From: Rhodoglobus sp.
Lineage (GTDB): Bacteria; Actinomycetota; Actinomycetes; Actinomycetales; Microbacteriaceae
Assembly (NCBI GenBank): GCA_025463515.1
Contig: JAODAQ010000033.1
Location: 1-62,693, forward strand
Length of the DNA: 62,693 nucleotides
Reading direction: 5' to 3'
The stretch's first letter is position 1. Each line of letters starts with the position of its first letter. A model generated the notes under the pieces. The model saw only the letters and a program-made list of their open reading frames with translations, was not told where the DNA came from and searched no databases. Positions 45,815 through 54,349 of the stretch are shown here, in pieces. Made by a program: the position numbers and the translations under genes.

Positions 45815-47341
45815 GTGAAACGTCGCCTTCCCCTGTTTGCCGTCATTGTTGCGACCGCCATGGTCGTCCTCGCCGGCTGCCAGTTCTTCCCGAGCATCCA
45901 CAAGGTCGACCAGCCGACCCCGACTGACACCGACGGCTTCTACTCGCAGACCCTCGACTGGGAGCGCTGCGGCGACGGCCAGGAGTGCGCGACGGCGAAA
46001 GCCCCCATCGACTGGGACTCGCCCACCGACGGCGCCATCGACCTCGCCCTCGTGAAGCACCTCGCGACCGGCACGAAGCAGGGCTCGATGCTGCTCAACC
46101 CCGGCGGCCCGGGCGGCTCGGGCTGGGACTACGTGTACTACTCCGGCGACCAGGTCGCGGGCCCGGACGTCGTGGACGCCTTCGACATCGTCGGCTGGGA
46201 CCCCCGCGGTGTCGGCCAGTCGACCGGCGTCCAGTGCTACACGGACGACAAGCAGAAGGACGAGCAGCTCTACGGCACGTTCGACAGCCCGTACGACAGC
46301 CAGGGCTGGATCGACGAGCTGACCGTCGAGATGGAGGACTTCGCGAAGGCCTGCGAGGCGAACACCGGCGAGCTCCTCGGAAACCTGGATGCCGCGAGCA
46401 ACGCCAAGGACATGGACATGCTGCGCGCCGTGCTCGGCGACGAGAAGCTCAACTACCTCGGCTACTCCTACGGCACCTACTTCGGCTCGGTCTACGCGGA
46501 GCTGTTCCCGCAGAACGTGGGCCGCTTCGTACTCGACGGTGCGGTCGACCCGCTGCAGACCGACTTCGAGGCGCTCAAGTTCCAGATGGCCGGATTCGAC
46601 AGCGGACTGCGCGCGTACATGCAGTCCTGCCTCGACAGCGGCGAGTGCCCGTTCACGGGCGATGTGGACGCGGCGCTCGGCCAGGTGCGGTCGGCGCTCG
46701 ACAACGTCGATGCCCTGAAGCTCGTGAACTTCGACGGCCGGGTGCTCGACTCCGCGACGCTCGCGACGGCGATCATCGAGAACCTCTACTCGGAGTCGTA
46801 CTGGGTAGACCTCACGCAGATGTTCACCGAGCTGCAGGACGGCGACCCGACGCTGACGTTCACTGCCGCCGACGACTACAACCAGCGCGGCCCGAGCGGC
46901 ACCTACGACTCCAACGCGAACGACGTGTACATCGCGGCGACCTGCGCCGACGGCGACTTCGCCACCGACTCGGAGTCGACCCTCGACCGCATCGCCGAGA
47001 TCGACGCGTACGCCCCGGTCCTCGGCAAGTACGCGACCTACGACGACTTCGCCGTGCTCGACACCGCCTGCACCCACTGGCCGTACCCGCGCGGGGAAGA
47101 CCTGCCCACGACATTCGAGGCGAAGGGCGCCGGCCCGATCCTCGTGATCGGCACCTCGAACGATCCCGCGACGCCGTACGCGTCGTCGGTGTCGCTCGCC
47201 AAGCAGCTCTCGAGCGGCGTCCTCATCAGCTACGACGGCGAGGGCCACACGGTCTACAACCAGGGCGTCACGTGCATCGACGACGTGGTGGACGCCTACT
47301 TCGTGAGCGGCACAGTGCCCGCCGCAGACCCGATGTGCTGA
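45815..47341 (+). CDS. Lipoprotein alpha/beta-hydrolase, tripeptidyl aminopeptidase (TAP) family, first copy
   Basis: 508 residues. Lipobox VLAGC near residue 22 anchors it outside the membrane. Serine peptidase motifs: oxyanion region LNPGGPGGSGWDYV, nucleophile in LGYSYGTYFGSVYAE, Asp region TSNDPATPY and His in GEGHTVYN; disulfide cysteines are spread through. It probably trims N-terminal tripeptides from secreted proteins for nutrition. GTG 45815 is chosen over an upstream start because GAGGAG lies 6 nt before it and the signal peptide starts there (VKRRLPLF). The paralog follows with a 1-bp overlap. Confidence 0.88.
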   Translation: MKRRLPLFAVIVATAMVVLAGCQFFPSIHKVDQPTPTDTDGFYSQTLDWERCGDGQECATAKAPIDWDSPTDGAIDLALVKHLATGTKQGSMLLNPGGPGGSGWDYVYYSGDQVAGPDVVDAFDIVGWDPRGVGQSTGVQCYTDDKQKDEQLYGTFDSPYDSQGWIDELTVEMEDFAKACEANTGELLGNLDAASNAKDMDMLRAVLGDEKLNYLGYSYGTYFGSVYAELFPQNVGRFVLDGAVDPLQTDFEALKFQMAGFDSGLRAYMQSCLDSGECPFTGDVDAALGQVRSALDNVDALKLVNFDGRVLDSATLATAIIENLYSESYWVDLTQMFTELQDGDPTLTFTAADDYNQRGPSGTYDSNANDVYIAATCADGDFATDSESTLDRIAEIDAYAPVLGKYATYDDFAVLDTACTHWPYPRGEDLPTTFEAKGAGPILVIGTSNDPATPYASSVSLAKQLSSGVLISYDGEGHTVYNQGVTCIDDVVDAYFVSGTVPAADPMC

Positions 47342-48846
47342 TGCGCCCCCGCGCGCTCGTCGCCGCTCTGGCGCTCGTGATGCTGGTTGCCGGATGCACG
47401 GCGGCGCCCGCGCCCGCGCCCGGTGCGTCCGGCGTCCCTGCGGGCTTCGAGTCGATCTACGAGCAGCAGGTGTTCTGGAACCCGTGCAACGACGGGTTCG
47501 ACTGCACCACCGTGAGCGCTCCGGTCGACTGGTCGGATCCGGAGAGCGACCGCATCCAGCTCGCCGTCGTGCGGCAGGAGTCCACGAACACCACGAAGGG
47601 GTCGCTGCTCACGAACCCGGGCGGGCCCGGCGGATCCGGCTTCGACCTGGTCTCGTTCGGCTACGCGGTGAGCCCGGCCGCGAAGGCCGACTACGACGTC
47701 ATCGGGTGGGACCCGCGCGGGGTCGGCCGCTCGACGCGCGTGACGTGTTTCACCGACGCGCAGCAGAAGGACGACCTGCTGTACGCGACGTTCGACGACC
47801 CGTACGAGTCCCAGGGCTGGCTCGATGAGCTCACCACGCGGGAGAAGTCGCTCGCGGACGCGTGCGAGGCGAACTCCGGCGAGCTTCTCGCGCACATGGA
47901 CACCGCGAGCAATGCGCGCGACATGGACCTCATCCGAGCCGTGCTCGCCTCCGACAAGCTCAACTACGTGGGCTACTCCTGGGGCACCTACCTCGGCACC
48001 GTCTACGCGCAGCTCTTCCCGCAGAACGTCGGGCGCATGGTTCTCGACGGCGGCTACGATCCCTCGCTGACCGGCTTCGAGCTGTACCAGCAGCGCATGG
48101 TCGGCTTCGACCTGGCCTTCCGCTCCTACATGCAGAACTGCCTTGACGGCGGCGGATGCCCGTTCACCGGCGACATCGCGGAGGCCCTCGGTCAGGCGAC
48201 CGACCTGATCGCCGGCGCCGACGCCTCAGCGATCGCGAATTCCGACGGCCGGGTGCTGGACACGGCCACGCTCGCGACCGCCGTTGCGAACTCGCTCTAC
48301 TACGACGCCTACTGGCCCGACCTCACGGCCCTGTTCTCGGCCTTCGAGGCGGGCGACCCCGCGCCGGCCTTCGCGGCCGCCGACAGCTACAACGGCCGCT
48401 TCGACGGCGGCAGCTACCCGAACAACGAGCTCGAGGTCAGCACCGCGGTCGCGTGCCTCGACTACGACTTCGCCGGCGACACGACCAGCACTCTCGACCG
48501 CCTCGCCCAGATCGACGCCGCCGCGCCGGTCGTCGGCACGTTCATCGCGCGGGACGACTTCGCCGCCTTCGACGTCGCCTGCCGCGACTGGCCCGTCGCG
48601 CCGGTGGCGCCCCCGGCCAGCTTCGGCGCGCAGACGGCTCCGATCGTCGTGGTCGGCACCACGAGGGATCCGGCCACACCGTACGCCTGGTCGCAGGCGC
48701 TCGTCGCGCAGCTCTCGAACGCGGTGCTCGTGACGCGCAACGGCGACGGCCACACCGGGTACAACAAGAGCAACACCTGCGTCGACACGGCCGTGGACGC
48801 GTACCTGCTCGACGGCGTCGTGCCTGCGTCCGACCCGGAGTGCTGA
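47341..48846 (+). CDS. Lipoprotein alpha/beta-hydrolase, tripeptidyl aminopeptidase family, second copy
   Basis: 501 residues, clearly duplicated from the gene before it. Same order of motifs: lipobox VAGC (about residue 19), TNPGGPGGSGFDLV, nucleophile in VGYSWGTYLGTVYAQ, TTRDPATPYAWSQ and GDGHTGYN. It ends in SDPEC where the first copy ends in ADPMC, so a C-terminal disulfide is conserved. TGATG overlap with the upstream stop shows co-translation. Confidence 0.88.
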   Translation: MRPRALVAALALVMLVAGCTAAPAPAPGASGVPAGFESIYEQQVFWNPCNDGFDCTTVSAPVDWSDPESDRIQLAVVRQESTNTTKGSLLTNPGGPGGSGFDLVSFGYAVSPAAKADYDVIGWDPRGVGRSTRVTCFTDAQQKDDLLYATFDDPYESQGWLDELTTREKSLADACEANSGELLAHMDTASNARDMDLIRAVLASDKLNYVGYSWGTYLGTVYAQLFPQNVGRMVLDGGYDPSLTGFELYQQRMVGFDLAFRSYMQNCLDGGGCPFTGDIAEALGQATDLIAGADASAIANSDGRVLDTATLATAVANSLYYDAYWPDLTALFSAFEAGDPAPAFAAADSYNGRFDGGSYPNNELEVSTAVACLDYDFAGDTTSTLDRLAQIDAAAPVVGTFIARDDFAAFDVACRDWPVAPVAPPASFGAQTAPIVVVGTTRDPATPYAWSQALVAQLSNAVLVTRNGDGHTGYNKSNTCVDTAVDAYLLDGVVPASDPEC

Positions 48847-48850
48847 CCTG

Positions 48851-48856
48851 TACCGT
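48851..48856 (+). promoter_or_regulatory. -10 box of leaderless promoter
   Basis: TACCGT, then 6 nt, then the ATG at 48863. Confidence 0.5.
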
Positions 48857-48862
48857 AGCCGC

Positions 48863-49345
48863 ATGGGCGTGGTGCAGCGGGTGCGGGAGCGGCTCGTCAC
48901 GCCCGACGCGGTCTACGGCCTGATCCTGTTCTCGGCGCTCATCGGAGCGGTGGACGACGACGACTCCGAGGCTCTCGAGGTCCTCATCGTCTCCGTGACC
49001 TCCCTCCTCGTGTTCTGGGGCGCCCACGTCTTCGCGGGCACCATCGCCTCGCACGGCGCGAACACGCGCCTCGGCACCGCGCTGGGCCGCGCCCTCGGCC
49101 ACTCGATGGGCATGCTGTACGCGGCCATCCTGCCCACCCTCGTCCTGCTGCTGGGAGTGTTCCACGTCATGACCGCGGACGAGTCGGTCGGCCTTGCGCT
49201 CCTCGTCGCCACCATCGTGCTGGGCGTGCTCGGCTACAGTGCCTTCGCGCAGCGGCGCAGCCATGTGGCCATCCGGATCCTCGGCGCGATCGGCACCGCG
49301 CTGTTCGGCGCGGTCATGATCGTGCTCAACATCGCCGTGCACTGA
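48863..49345 (+). CDS. Small membrane protein, unknown
   Basis: 160 residues. An amphipathic start (MGVVQRVRERLVTPDAVYGLIL) is followed by four membrane helices; helix 1 carries an acidic cluster (GAVDDDDSEAL) and helix 2 a histidine (FWGAHVFAGTIASHG). Not a family I can name. It sits 2 bp before the PerM-like gene, so they are one transcript. Confidence 0.7.
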   Translation: MGVVQRVRERLVTPDAVYGLILFSALIGAVDDDDSEALEVLIVSVTSLLVFWGAHVFAGTIASHGANTRLGTALGRALGHSMGMLYAAILPTLVLLLGVFHVMTADESVGLALLVATIVLGVLGYSAFAQRRSHVAIRILGAIGTALFGAVMIVLNIAVH

Positions 49346-49347
49346 CG

Positions 49348-50547
49348 ATGAACCGCCAGCTCACCGCGCTCTTCGCCGCCTTCGAGGCGGTGCTCGTCGC
49401 CGCCATCGGCATCGCGGTGCCGCTCGTGCCGCTCACACTGCTGTGGGGCATCCAGTACGGGCTCGCGATCGACTGGACCGTCTTCTGGCGGGCCGCCGTC
49501 GACATCTGGCTGCTCGGGCACGGCGTCGACGTGACGATGATGCTCGACCCGTCAACGGCGGCACTGCTCGGATTCCCCGGGGCGGGCGCCCCCGTGACCC
49601 TCACCATCGCGGCCCTCGGCTTCGCCCTGCTCACGGCTCTGCTGGGCGTGCGCGCCGGTCGACGGGTGGCGGAGACGCGGCACCGTCTGCTGGGCCTCAT
49701 CGTGTCGCTGTCGGCGTTCGCGCTCGTGTCGTTCGGGGTGACGTTCTCGGCGCTGCACCCCTTCGCCCGGCCCTCGCTCGTGCAGGGCACGATCCTGCCG
49801 ACTCTCGTGTTCGCGATCGGCGCGCTCATCGGTGTGCGCCGCGCCCGTGCCGGGCGGGCCGACGCCCCGACGCCCGCGCGGGACTGGCTCGGCTCGCGGT
49901 CCATCACCACGCGCACCGTGCTCACGACCGGCCTGCGCGCCGGCGTGGCCGCCGCCGCGGGCGTGATGCTCCTCGCCGCGGTCGTCACGGCCGGAGCCAT
50001 TGCCCTCTCCTACGCGCGCATCATCTCGCTCTACGAGAGCCTGCACACCGAGGTGCTCGGCGGCATTGCGGTCACGCTCGGCGAGCTCGCGTTCCTGCCG
50101 AATATCGTGATCTGGACGGCGAGCTGGCTCGTGGGCCCCGGCTTCGCGCTCGGCACTGGATCGGCGGTGAGCCCGCTCGCGACGCAGCTCGGGCCGGTGC
50201 CGGCGATCCCGCTTCTCGGCGCCCTTCCGCAGGGCGCGCTCACGCTCGGCTTCATCGGGCTGCTCGTCCCGGTCGTGGTCGGCTTCCTCGTCGGAGCGAT
50301 CGTGGGGCCGGGTGCGCGGCGGGTGCTGGAGCGCCGCGAGCTGGTGCTCGTCGCGCTGTGCGCCGCGGTCGTGGGCGGGGGCATCCTCGGGCTGCTCGCG
50401 TGGTTCTCTGGGGGTGCGGCGGGCCCGGGCCGTCTCGTGGACGTCGGGCCGAACCCGTGGGCAGTGGGCGGCTGGGCGAGCCTCGAGCTCTTCCTCGCGT
50501 GCCTCGTCGGGCTCTTCGCGAGCCTCCGCCGGCCGAAGGCGGGTTGA
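49348..50547 (+). CDS. DUF6350 / PerM-like membrane protein
   Basis: 399 residues with about nine membrane helices and the NPWAVGGWASLELFLACL end. Position directly before purN and after sucCD matches perM (Rv0955) of M. tuberculosis, which supports cell division under stress (from memory); this is the main basis for the name. The last codons AAG GCG GGT TGA come from a REP-like element, so the natural C-terminus was probably replaced. Confidence 0.75.
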   Translation: MNRQLTALFAAFEAVLVAAIGIAVPLVPLTLLWGIQYGLAIDWTVFWRAAVDIWLLGHGVDVTMMLDPSTAALLGFPGAGAPVTLTIAALGFALLTALLGVRAGRRVAETRHRLLGLIVSLSAFALVSFGVTFSALHPFARPSLVQGTILPTLVFAIGALIGVRRARAGRADAPTPARDWLGSRSITTRTVLTTGLRAGVAAAAGVMLLAAVVTAGAIALSYARIISLYESLHTEVLGGIAVTLGELAFLPNIVIWTASWLVGPGFALGTGSAVSPLATQLGPVPAIPLLGALPQGALTLGFIGLLVPVVVGFLVGAIVGPGARRVLERRELVLVALCAAVVGGGILGLLAWFSGGAAGPGRLVDVGPNPWAVGGWASLELFLACLVGLFASLRRPKAG

Positions 50548-50626
50548 GTAGGGCGCTCTGGCGCTCGTATCGAAACCGGTAGGGGCAGGGTTTCGATACG
50601 GCCGCGGGCGGCCCACTCGACCCGCC
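50539..50626. repeat. REP-like element pair, copy C (inverted)
   Basis: Left unit 50539-50577 (GCGGGTTGAGTAGGGCGC to GTATCGAAACC) and inverted unit 50588-50626 (GGGTTTCGATAC to ACTCGACCCGCC). It supplies the stop of the PerM-like gene and ends 3 bp before the purN -10 box. Confidence 0.85.
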
Positions 50627-50628
50627 GG

Positions 50629-50634
50629 TAGGCT
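50629..50634 (+). promoter_or_regulatory. -10 box of leaderless purN promoter
   Basis: TAGGCT, then 6 nt, then GTG 50641. Confidence 0.6.
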
Positions 50635-50640
50635 GTTCGG

Positions 50641-51228
50641 GTGCTCTCACTCGTGGTCCTGATCTCGGGCGGCGGGTCGAACCTCCGCGCGCTGCTCGAT
50701 GCGTCCCAGGACGCCGAGTTCCCCGCGCGGGTCGTCGCTGTCGGAGCCGATCGGGACGCGGACGGGTTCATCCACGCCGAGGAGTTCGGCATCCCGACCT
50801 TCTCTGTCGCCATGTCGAACTTCGCCGACCGCGACGCCTGGGCCGAGGAGCTGCTCGCCCAGGTGCGCTCGTGGAATGCCGACCTCGTCGTGCTCAGCGG
50901 GTTCATGAAGCTGCTGCCGCCGTCGTTCGTGGCCGAGCTCAGCCCGAACCTGATCAACACGCACCCGGCGTACCTGCCCGAGTTCCCGGGCGCGCACGGC
51001 GTGCGGGACGCGCTCGCGGCCGGCGCCACCGAGACCGGCGCGAGCGTCATCGTCGTCGACAACGGTGTCGACAGCGGGCCGATCATCTCGCAGGAGCGCA
51101 TCGCCATCGAGCCCGGCGACACCGAGGCCACGCTGCACGAGCGCATCAAGCCCGTCGAGCGCCGCCTGCTCATCCAAGCCATCCTCGACATCGCCAATTC
51201 CCACATCGACTTGAAGGAGCTCACGTGA
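50641..51228 (+). CDS. purN: Phosphoribosylglycinamide formyltransferase
   Basis: 195 residues. Third step of purine synthesis, using 10-formyl-THF. Signatures: [27 protein letters not shown], catalytic Asn/His in [17 protein letters not shown], and [13 protein letters not shown] with the catalytic Asp. Leaderless GTG. Its end overlaps purH (GTGA). Confidence 0.95.
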   Translation: MLSLVVLISGGGSNLRALLDASQDAEFPARVVAVGADRDADGFIHAEEFGIPTFSVAMSNFADRDAWAEELLAQVRSWNADLVVLSGFMKLLPPSFVAELSPNLINTHPAYLPEFPGAHGVRDALAAGATETGASVIVVDNGVDSGPIISQERIAIEPGDTEATLHERIKPVERRLLIQAILDIANSHIDLKELT

Positions 51229-52826
51229 GCGGCCCCACGCACGACATCTCGGAGTACCGCGAGCGCGACGCCATCCCGATCACCCGCGCCCTCGTCTCGG
51301 TGAGCGACAAGACCGGGCTGGTCGAGCTCGCGACCGCGCTCGTGGGCGCGGGAGTGGAGATCGTGTCGACGGGGTCCACCGCGAAGACGATCGCCGCGGC
51401 CGGGCTCGCGGTCACCGAGGTGGCCGCCGTCACGGGCTACCCCGAGTCGCTCGACGGCCGCGTGCGCACGCTCCACCCCGCGATCCACGCGGGCCTCCTC
51501 GCCGACCTGCGCCTCGAGTCGCACGAGAAGGAGCTCGCGGAGTCGGGCATCCAGCCGTTCCAGCTGGTGGTCTCGAACCTGTACCCGTTCGTCGCGACCG
51601 TGGCATCCGGCGCGCCTGTCCACGACGTCATCGAGCAGATCGACATCGGCGGCCCGGCCCTCGTGCGCGCCTCCGCGAAGAACCACGCGAACGTCGCGAT
51701 CGTGACGAGCCCCGACAGCTACGCGCAGGTCATCAAAGCGCTCACGCTCGGCGGCACGACGCTCGCGCAGCGCCAGCGCCTCGCGGGCGAGGCCTTCGCG
51801 CACACCGCGGCCTACGACAAGGCGGTGGCGGAGTGGTTCGCCGCGAACGTCGGAATCCGCGCAGAGCATCCTGAGGTCGTGGAGACGAAGACCTTCGAGG
51901 TCACCCTCAAGCAGACCCTCCGCTACGGCGAGAACTCGCACCAGGAGGCCGCGCTCTACGTCGAGGCCGATGGCGCCGGCATCGCGCAGGCCACGCAGCT
52001 GGGCGGCAAGGAGATGTCGTACAACAACTACGTGGATGCCGACGCAGCCCTGCGCGCCGCCTACGACTTCGACGAGCCGGCGGTCGCGATCATCAAGCAC
52101 GCGAACCCGTGCGGAATCGCCGTCGCCCGCGGTGCCGGCGACGCCATCGCCTCTGCACACGCCCGCGCGCACGCGTGCGACCCGGTCTCGGCCTACGGCG
52201 GCGTGATCGCCGCGAACCGCCCGATCTCGCGCGCCGCCGCCGAGTCGATCAAGGACATCTTCACCGAGGTCGTCGTCGCGCCGGGATTCGACGACGACGC
52301 GCTGCCGATCCTGCAGGCGAAGAAGAACCTGCGCCTCCTGCGCCTGCCCGCCGGATACCACCGCGCGAGTGAGGAGTTCCGCCAGATCTCCGGCGGCGCC
52401 CTCATCCAGTCGCCCGACACCTACGGCGAGGTCAGCGTGGATTCCTGGACCCTCGTCGCAGGCCCCGAAGCCGACCCCGCCACCCGCGCCGACCTGGAGT
52501 TCGCCTGGCGGGCCGTGCGCGCCGTGAAGTCGAACGCGATCCTGCTCGCCCACGACGGCGCCTCGGTCGGCGTCGGCATGGGCCAGGTCAACCGGGTCGA
52601 CTCGTGCGAGCTCGCAGTGAAGCGCGCCGGCGAACGTGCCGCTGGCAGCGTCGCCGCGAGCGACGCGTTCTTCCCGTTCGCCGACGGGCTCGAGATCCTG
52701 CTCGCCGCGGGAGTGAAGGCCGTGGTGCAGCCGGGCGGCTCGATCCGCGACGAGGAGGTCATCGAGGCCGCGAAGCTCGCGGGTGTCACGATGTACTTCA
52801 CGGGCGAGCGCCACTTCTTCCACTGA
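51225..52826 (+). CDS. purH: Bifunctional AICAR formyltransferase / IMP cyclohydrolase
   Basis: 533 residues performing the last two steps to IMP. N-terminal cyclohydrolase domain ([39 protein letters not shown]) and C-terminal AICAR transformylase domain ([49 protein letters not shown]). GAAGGAG precedes the GTG. Operon with purN. Confidence 0.96.
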   Translation: MSGPTHDISEYRERDAIPITRALVSVSDKTGLVELATALVGAGVEIVSTGSTAKTIAAAGLAVTEVAAVTGYPESLDGRVRTLHPAIHAGLLADLRLESHEKELAESGIQPFQLVVSNLYPFVATVASGAPVHDVIEQIDIGGPALVRASAKNHANVAIVTSPDSYAQVIKALTLGGTTLAQRQRLAGEAFAHTAAYDKAVAEWFAANVGIRAEHPEVVETKTFEVTLKQTLRYGENSHQEAALYVEADGAGIAQATQLGGKEMSYNNYVDADAALRAAYDFDEPAVAIIKHANPCGIAVARGAGDAIASAHARAHACDPVSAYGGVIAANRPISRAAAESIKDIFTEVVVAPGFDDDALPILQAKKNLRLLRLPAGYHRASEEFRQISGGALIQSPDTYGEVSVDSWTLVAGPEADPATRADLEFAWRAVRAVKSNAILLAHDGASVGVGMGQVNRVDSCELAVKRAGERAAGSVAASDAFFPFADGLEILLAAGVKAVVQPGGSIRDEEVIEAAKLAGVTMYFTGERHFFH

Positions 52827-52852
52827 TCAGCGAACACATAGGTTCGCCCCAC

Positions 52853-52858
52853 TAGGTT
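52853..52858 (+). promoter_or_regulatory. -10 box of leaderless ddaH promoter
   Basis: TAGGTT, then 6 nt, then ATG 52865; this spacing favours 52865 over the in-frame GTG at 52859. Confidence 0.6.
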
Positions 52859-52864
52859 GTGGGG

Positions 52865-54076
52865 ATGACCGCGCGCACGCTCAACCGCCCCCTGCCCGTC
52901 GCACGCCGCATCGCAGCGGCCATCCTTGCCGGATTCGTCGTCGCGGTGGTCACGCACGTGACCGTCGTTCTCGTGTTCTTCTCCGTGAACGGGGCGACGG
53001 CGGCGAACATCCCCGCGATCAGCGACTATTTCACCGAGACGAGCCTCGTGCTGCTCGTCCTCGTCGCGGTCGCCGCGCTGCTGGGCCTCCTGCGCCGCTG
53101 GGCGATCGCCGCGGTCGTGGGCCTCGTCGCGAGCATCCTCGCCGCCCTCGTGGGCACGACGCTGGGCGTGCTGCAGTCCGGCGCGGCCTGGACGCCGGAC
53201 GCCTTCGTGTTCATCGCCTCGAGCCTCATCGCGACGAACCTGCTGTACCTCGTGGTCGCGACGGTCGCGACGGCGACGGTGGGCGTCTGCGTGTGGTTCG
53301 CCGTGGCATCCCTGCCCGGTCGCGCGAAGGCGCTCGTGCGCATGCCGTCCGCTCGCCTCGCCGAGGGCCAGGTCACTCACATCGACCGCGTCGCCGTGGA
53401 CGAGGAGCTCGCCGATACCCAGTGGGAGGCCTACGTCGCCGCGCTCGAGGCCGAGGGCTTCGAGACCGTCGAGGTCGGCCTGAGCGAGGACCACCCCGAC
53501 TCCGTGTTCGTCGAGGACGCGATCGTCGTCTTCGGCGGCACCGCGGTCATCACGAGCCCCGGCGCCGAGAGCAGGCGGGGCGAGACGGATGCCCTGCGCC
53601 CCCTCGCGCGCAAGCTCGGGTACACCGTCCGCGAGATCGAGCAGCCCGGCACTCTCGACGGCGGCGACGTGCTCAAGGTCGGCACGACCGTCTACGTCGG
53701 CCGCGGCGGCCGCACCAACGCGGAGGGCATCGCGCAGTTGCGGGCCATCGTCGCGCCGCTCGGCTACACCGTGGTGGCGGTGCCGGTCACGAAGGTGCTG
53801 CACCTCAAGAGCGCCGTCACCGCCCTGCCCGACGGCACGGTCGTCGGCTTCGCCAAGCAGGTCGACAACCCCGCGGTATTCGACCACTTCCTCGCCCTGC
53901 CGGAGCCGGGCGCCGCAGTCGTCGTGCTCTCGGAGGACTCGGTGCTCATGGCCGCGTCGGTGCCGAAGTCGGTGGCGCTCATCGAGAGCCTCGGCTACCG
54001 CGTCGTCACTGTCGACGTGAGCGAGTTCGAGAAGCTCGAGGGCTGCGTCACGTGCCTGTCGGTGCGCCTGCGTTAA
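52865..54076 (+). CDS. ddaH: Dimethylarginine dimethylaminohydrolase fused to an N-terminal membrane domain
   Basis: 403 residues. Residues 1-155 form about four membrane helices (IAAAILAGFVVAVVTHVTVV, SLVLLVLVAVAALLGLL, AIAAVVGLVASILAALVG, LLYLVVATVATATVGVCVWF). Residues about 165-403 are a full DDAH: LAEGQVTHIDRVAVDEELA, Glu in DSVFVEDAIVVF, GTLDGGDVLKVG, catalytic His in VLHLKSAVTALPDG and catalytic Cys in EGCVTCLSV. The enzyme hydrolyses methylarginines to citrulline. The usual DDAH is soluble and about 260 residues, so the membrane part is an addition; its job is unknown. No stop or frameshift separates the two parts. Confidence 0.87.
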   Translation: MTARTLNRPLPVARRIAAAILAGFVVAVVTHVTVVLVFFSVNGATAANIPAISDYFTETSLVLLVLVAVAALLGLLRRWAIAAVVGLVASILAALVGTTLGVLQSGAAWTPDAFVFIASSLIATNLLYLVVATVATATVGVCVWFAVASLPGRAKALVRMPSARLAEGQVTHIDRVAVDEELADTQWEAYVAALEAEGFETVEVGLSEDHPDSVFVEDAIVVFGGTAVITSPGAESRRGETDALRPLARKLGYTVREIEQPGTLDGGDVLKVGTTVYVGRGGRTNAEGIAQLRAIVAPLGYTVVAVPVTKVLHLKSAVTALPDGTVVGFAKQVDNPAVFDHFLALPEPGAAVVVLSEDSVLMAASVPKSVALIESLGYRVVTVDVSEFEKLEGCVTCLSVRLR

Positions 54077-54081
54077 AAACC

Positions 54082-54111
54082 TTGCGTACCGTCGTCGGGC
54101 GGGCCTAGTCT
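54082..54111 (+). promoter_or_regulatory. Promoter of the leader peptide and ABC exporter operon
   Basis: TTGCGT (54082-54087), 18-bp spacer, TAGTCT (54106-54111). The start would be near 54118, giving a leader RNA of about 230 nt before the first exporter gene. Confidence 0.6.
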
Positions 54112-54155
54112 GGAGGGCTGCCTTGGGGTGGCACCAGACGCTACGGGAGGGCACC

Positions 54156-54245
54156 ATGACGAAGACAGAAAACGCCACGACGCGCACGATCGCGACCACG
54201 GCCACTGTCTTCGGTGCCCGCTATCCGCGCGTGCGACTCGCCTAA
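54156..54245 (+). CDS. Leader peptide upstream of the ABC exporter operon
   Basis: A 29-codon ORF with a strong ribosome site (GGGAGGGC, 54144-54151) begins MTKTENATTRTIATTATVF and ends GARYPRVRLA. It stops 104 bp before the exporter gene. R25-V26-R27 matches the R/K-x-R/K motif at which macrolide-bound ribosomes stall. GTGCGA (54228-54233), in the RVR codons, can pair with TCGCAC (54251-54256) after the stop, so a stalled ribosome would change RNA folding. No intrinsic terminator with a T-tract was found, so control could be Rho-dependent or translational. Coding status is inferred from ribosome site and context. Confidence 0.7.
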   Translation: MTKTENATTRTIATTATVFGARYPRVRLA

Positions 54246-54349
54246 GGGCCTCGCACCCTCCTGCCCCTCGACGGCGCACGACGCCGACCCACCACGCAAG
54301 TCCACACAGCGACGCGCCCGCGCCGCGCTCCCCATAAGGGTTCTTCTCC

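Noticed and set aside
52829-52842. GAAC-N6-GTTC near the end of purH looked like a third LexA box
   Set aside because: The spacer is 6 nt rather than the 4 nt of the actinobacterial consensus.
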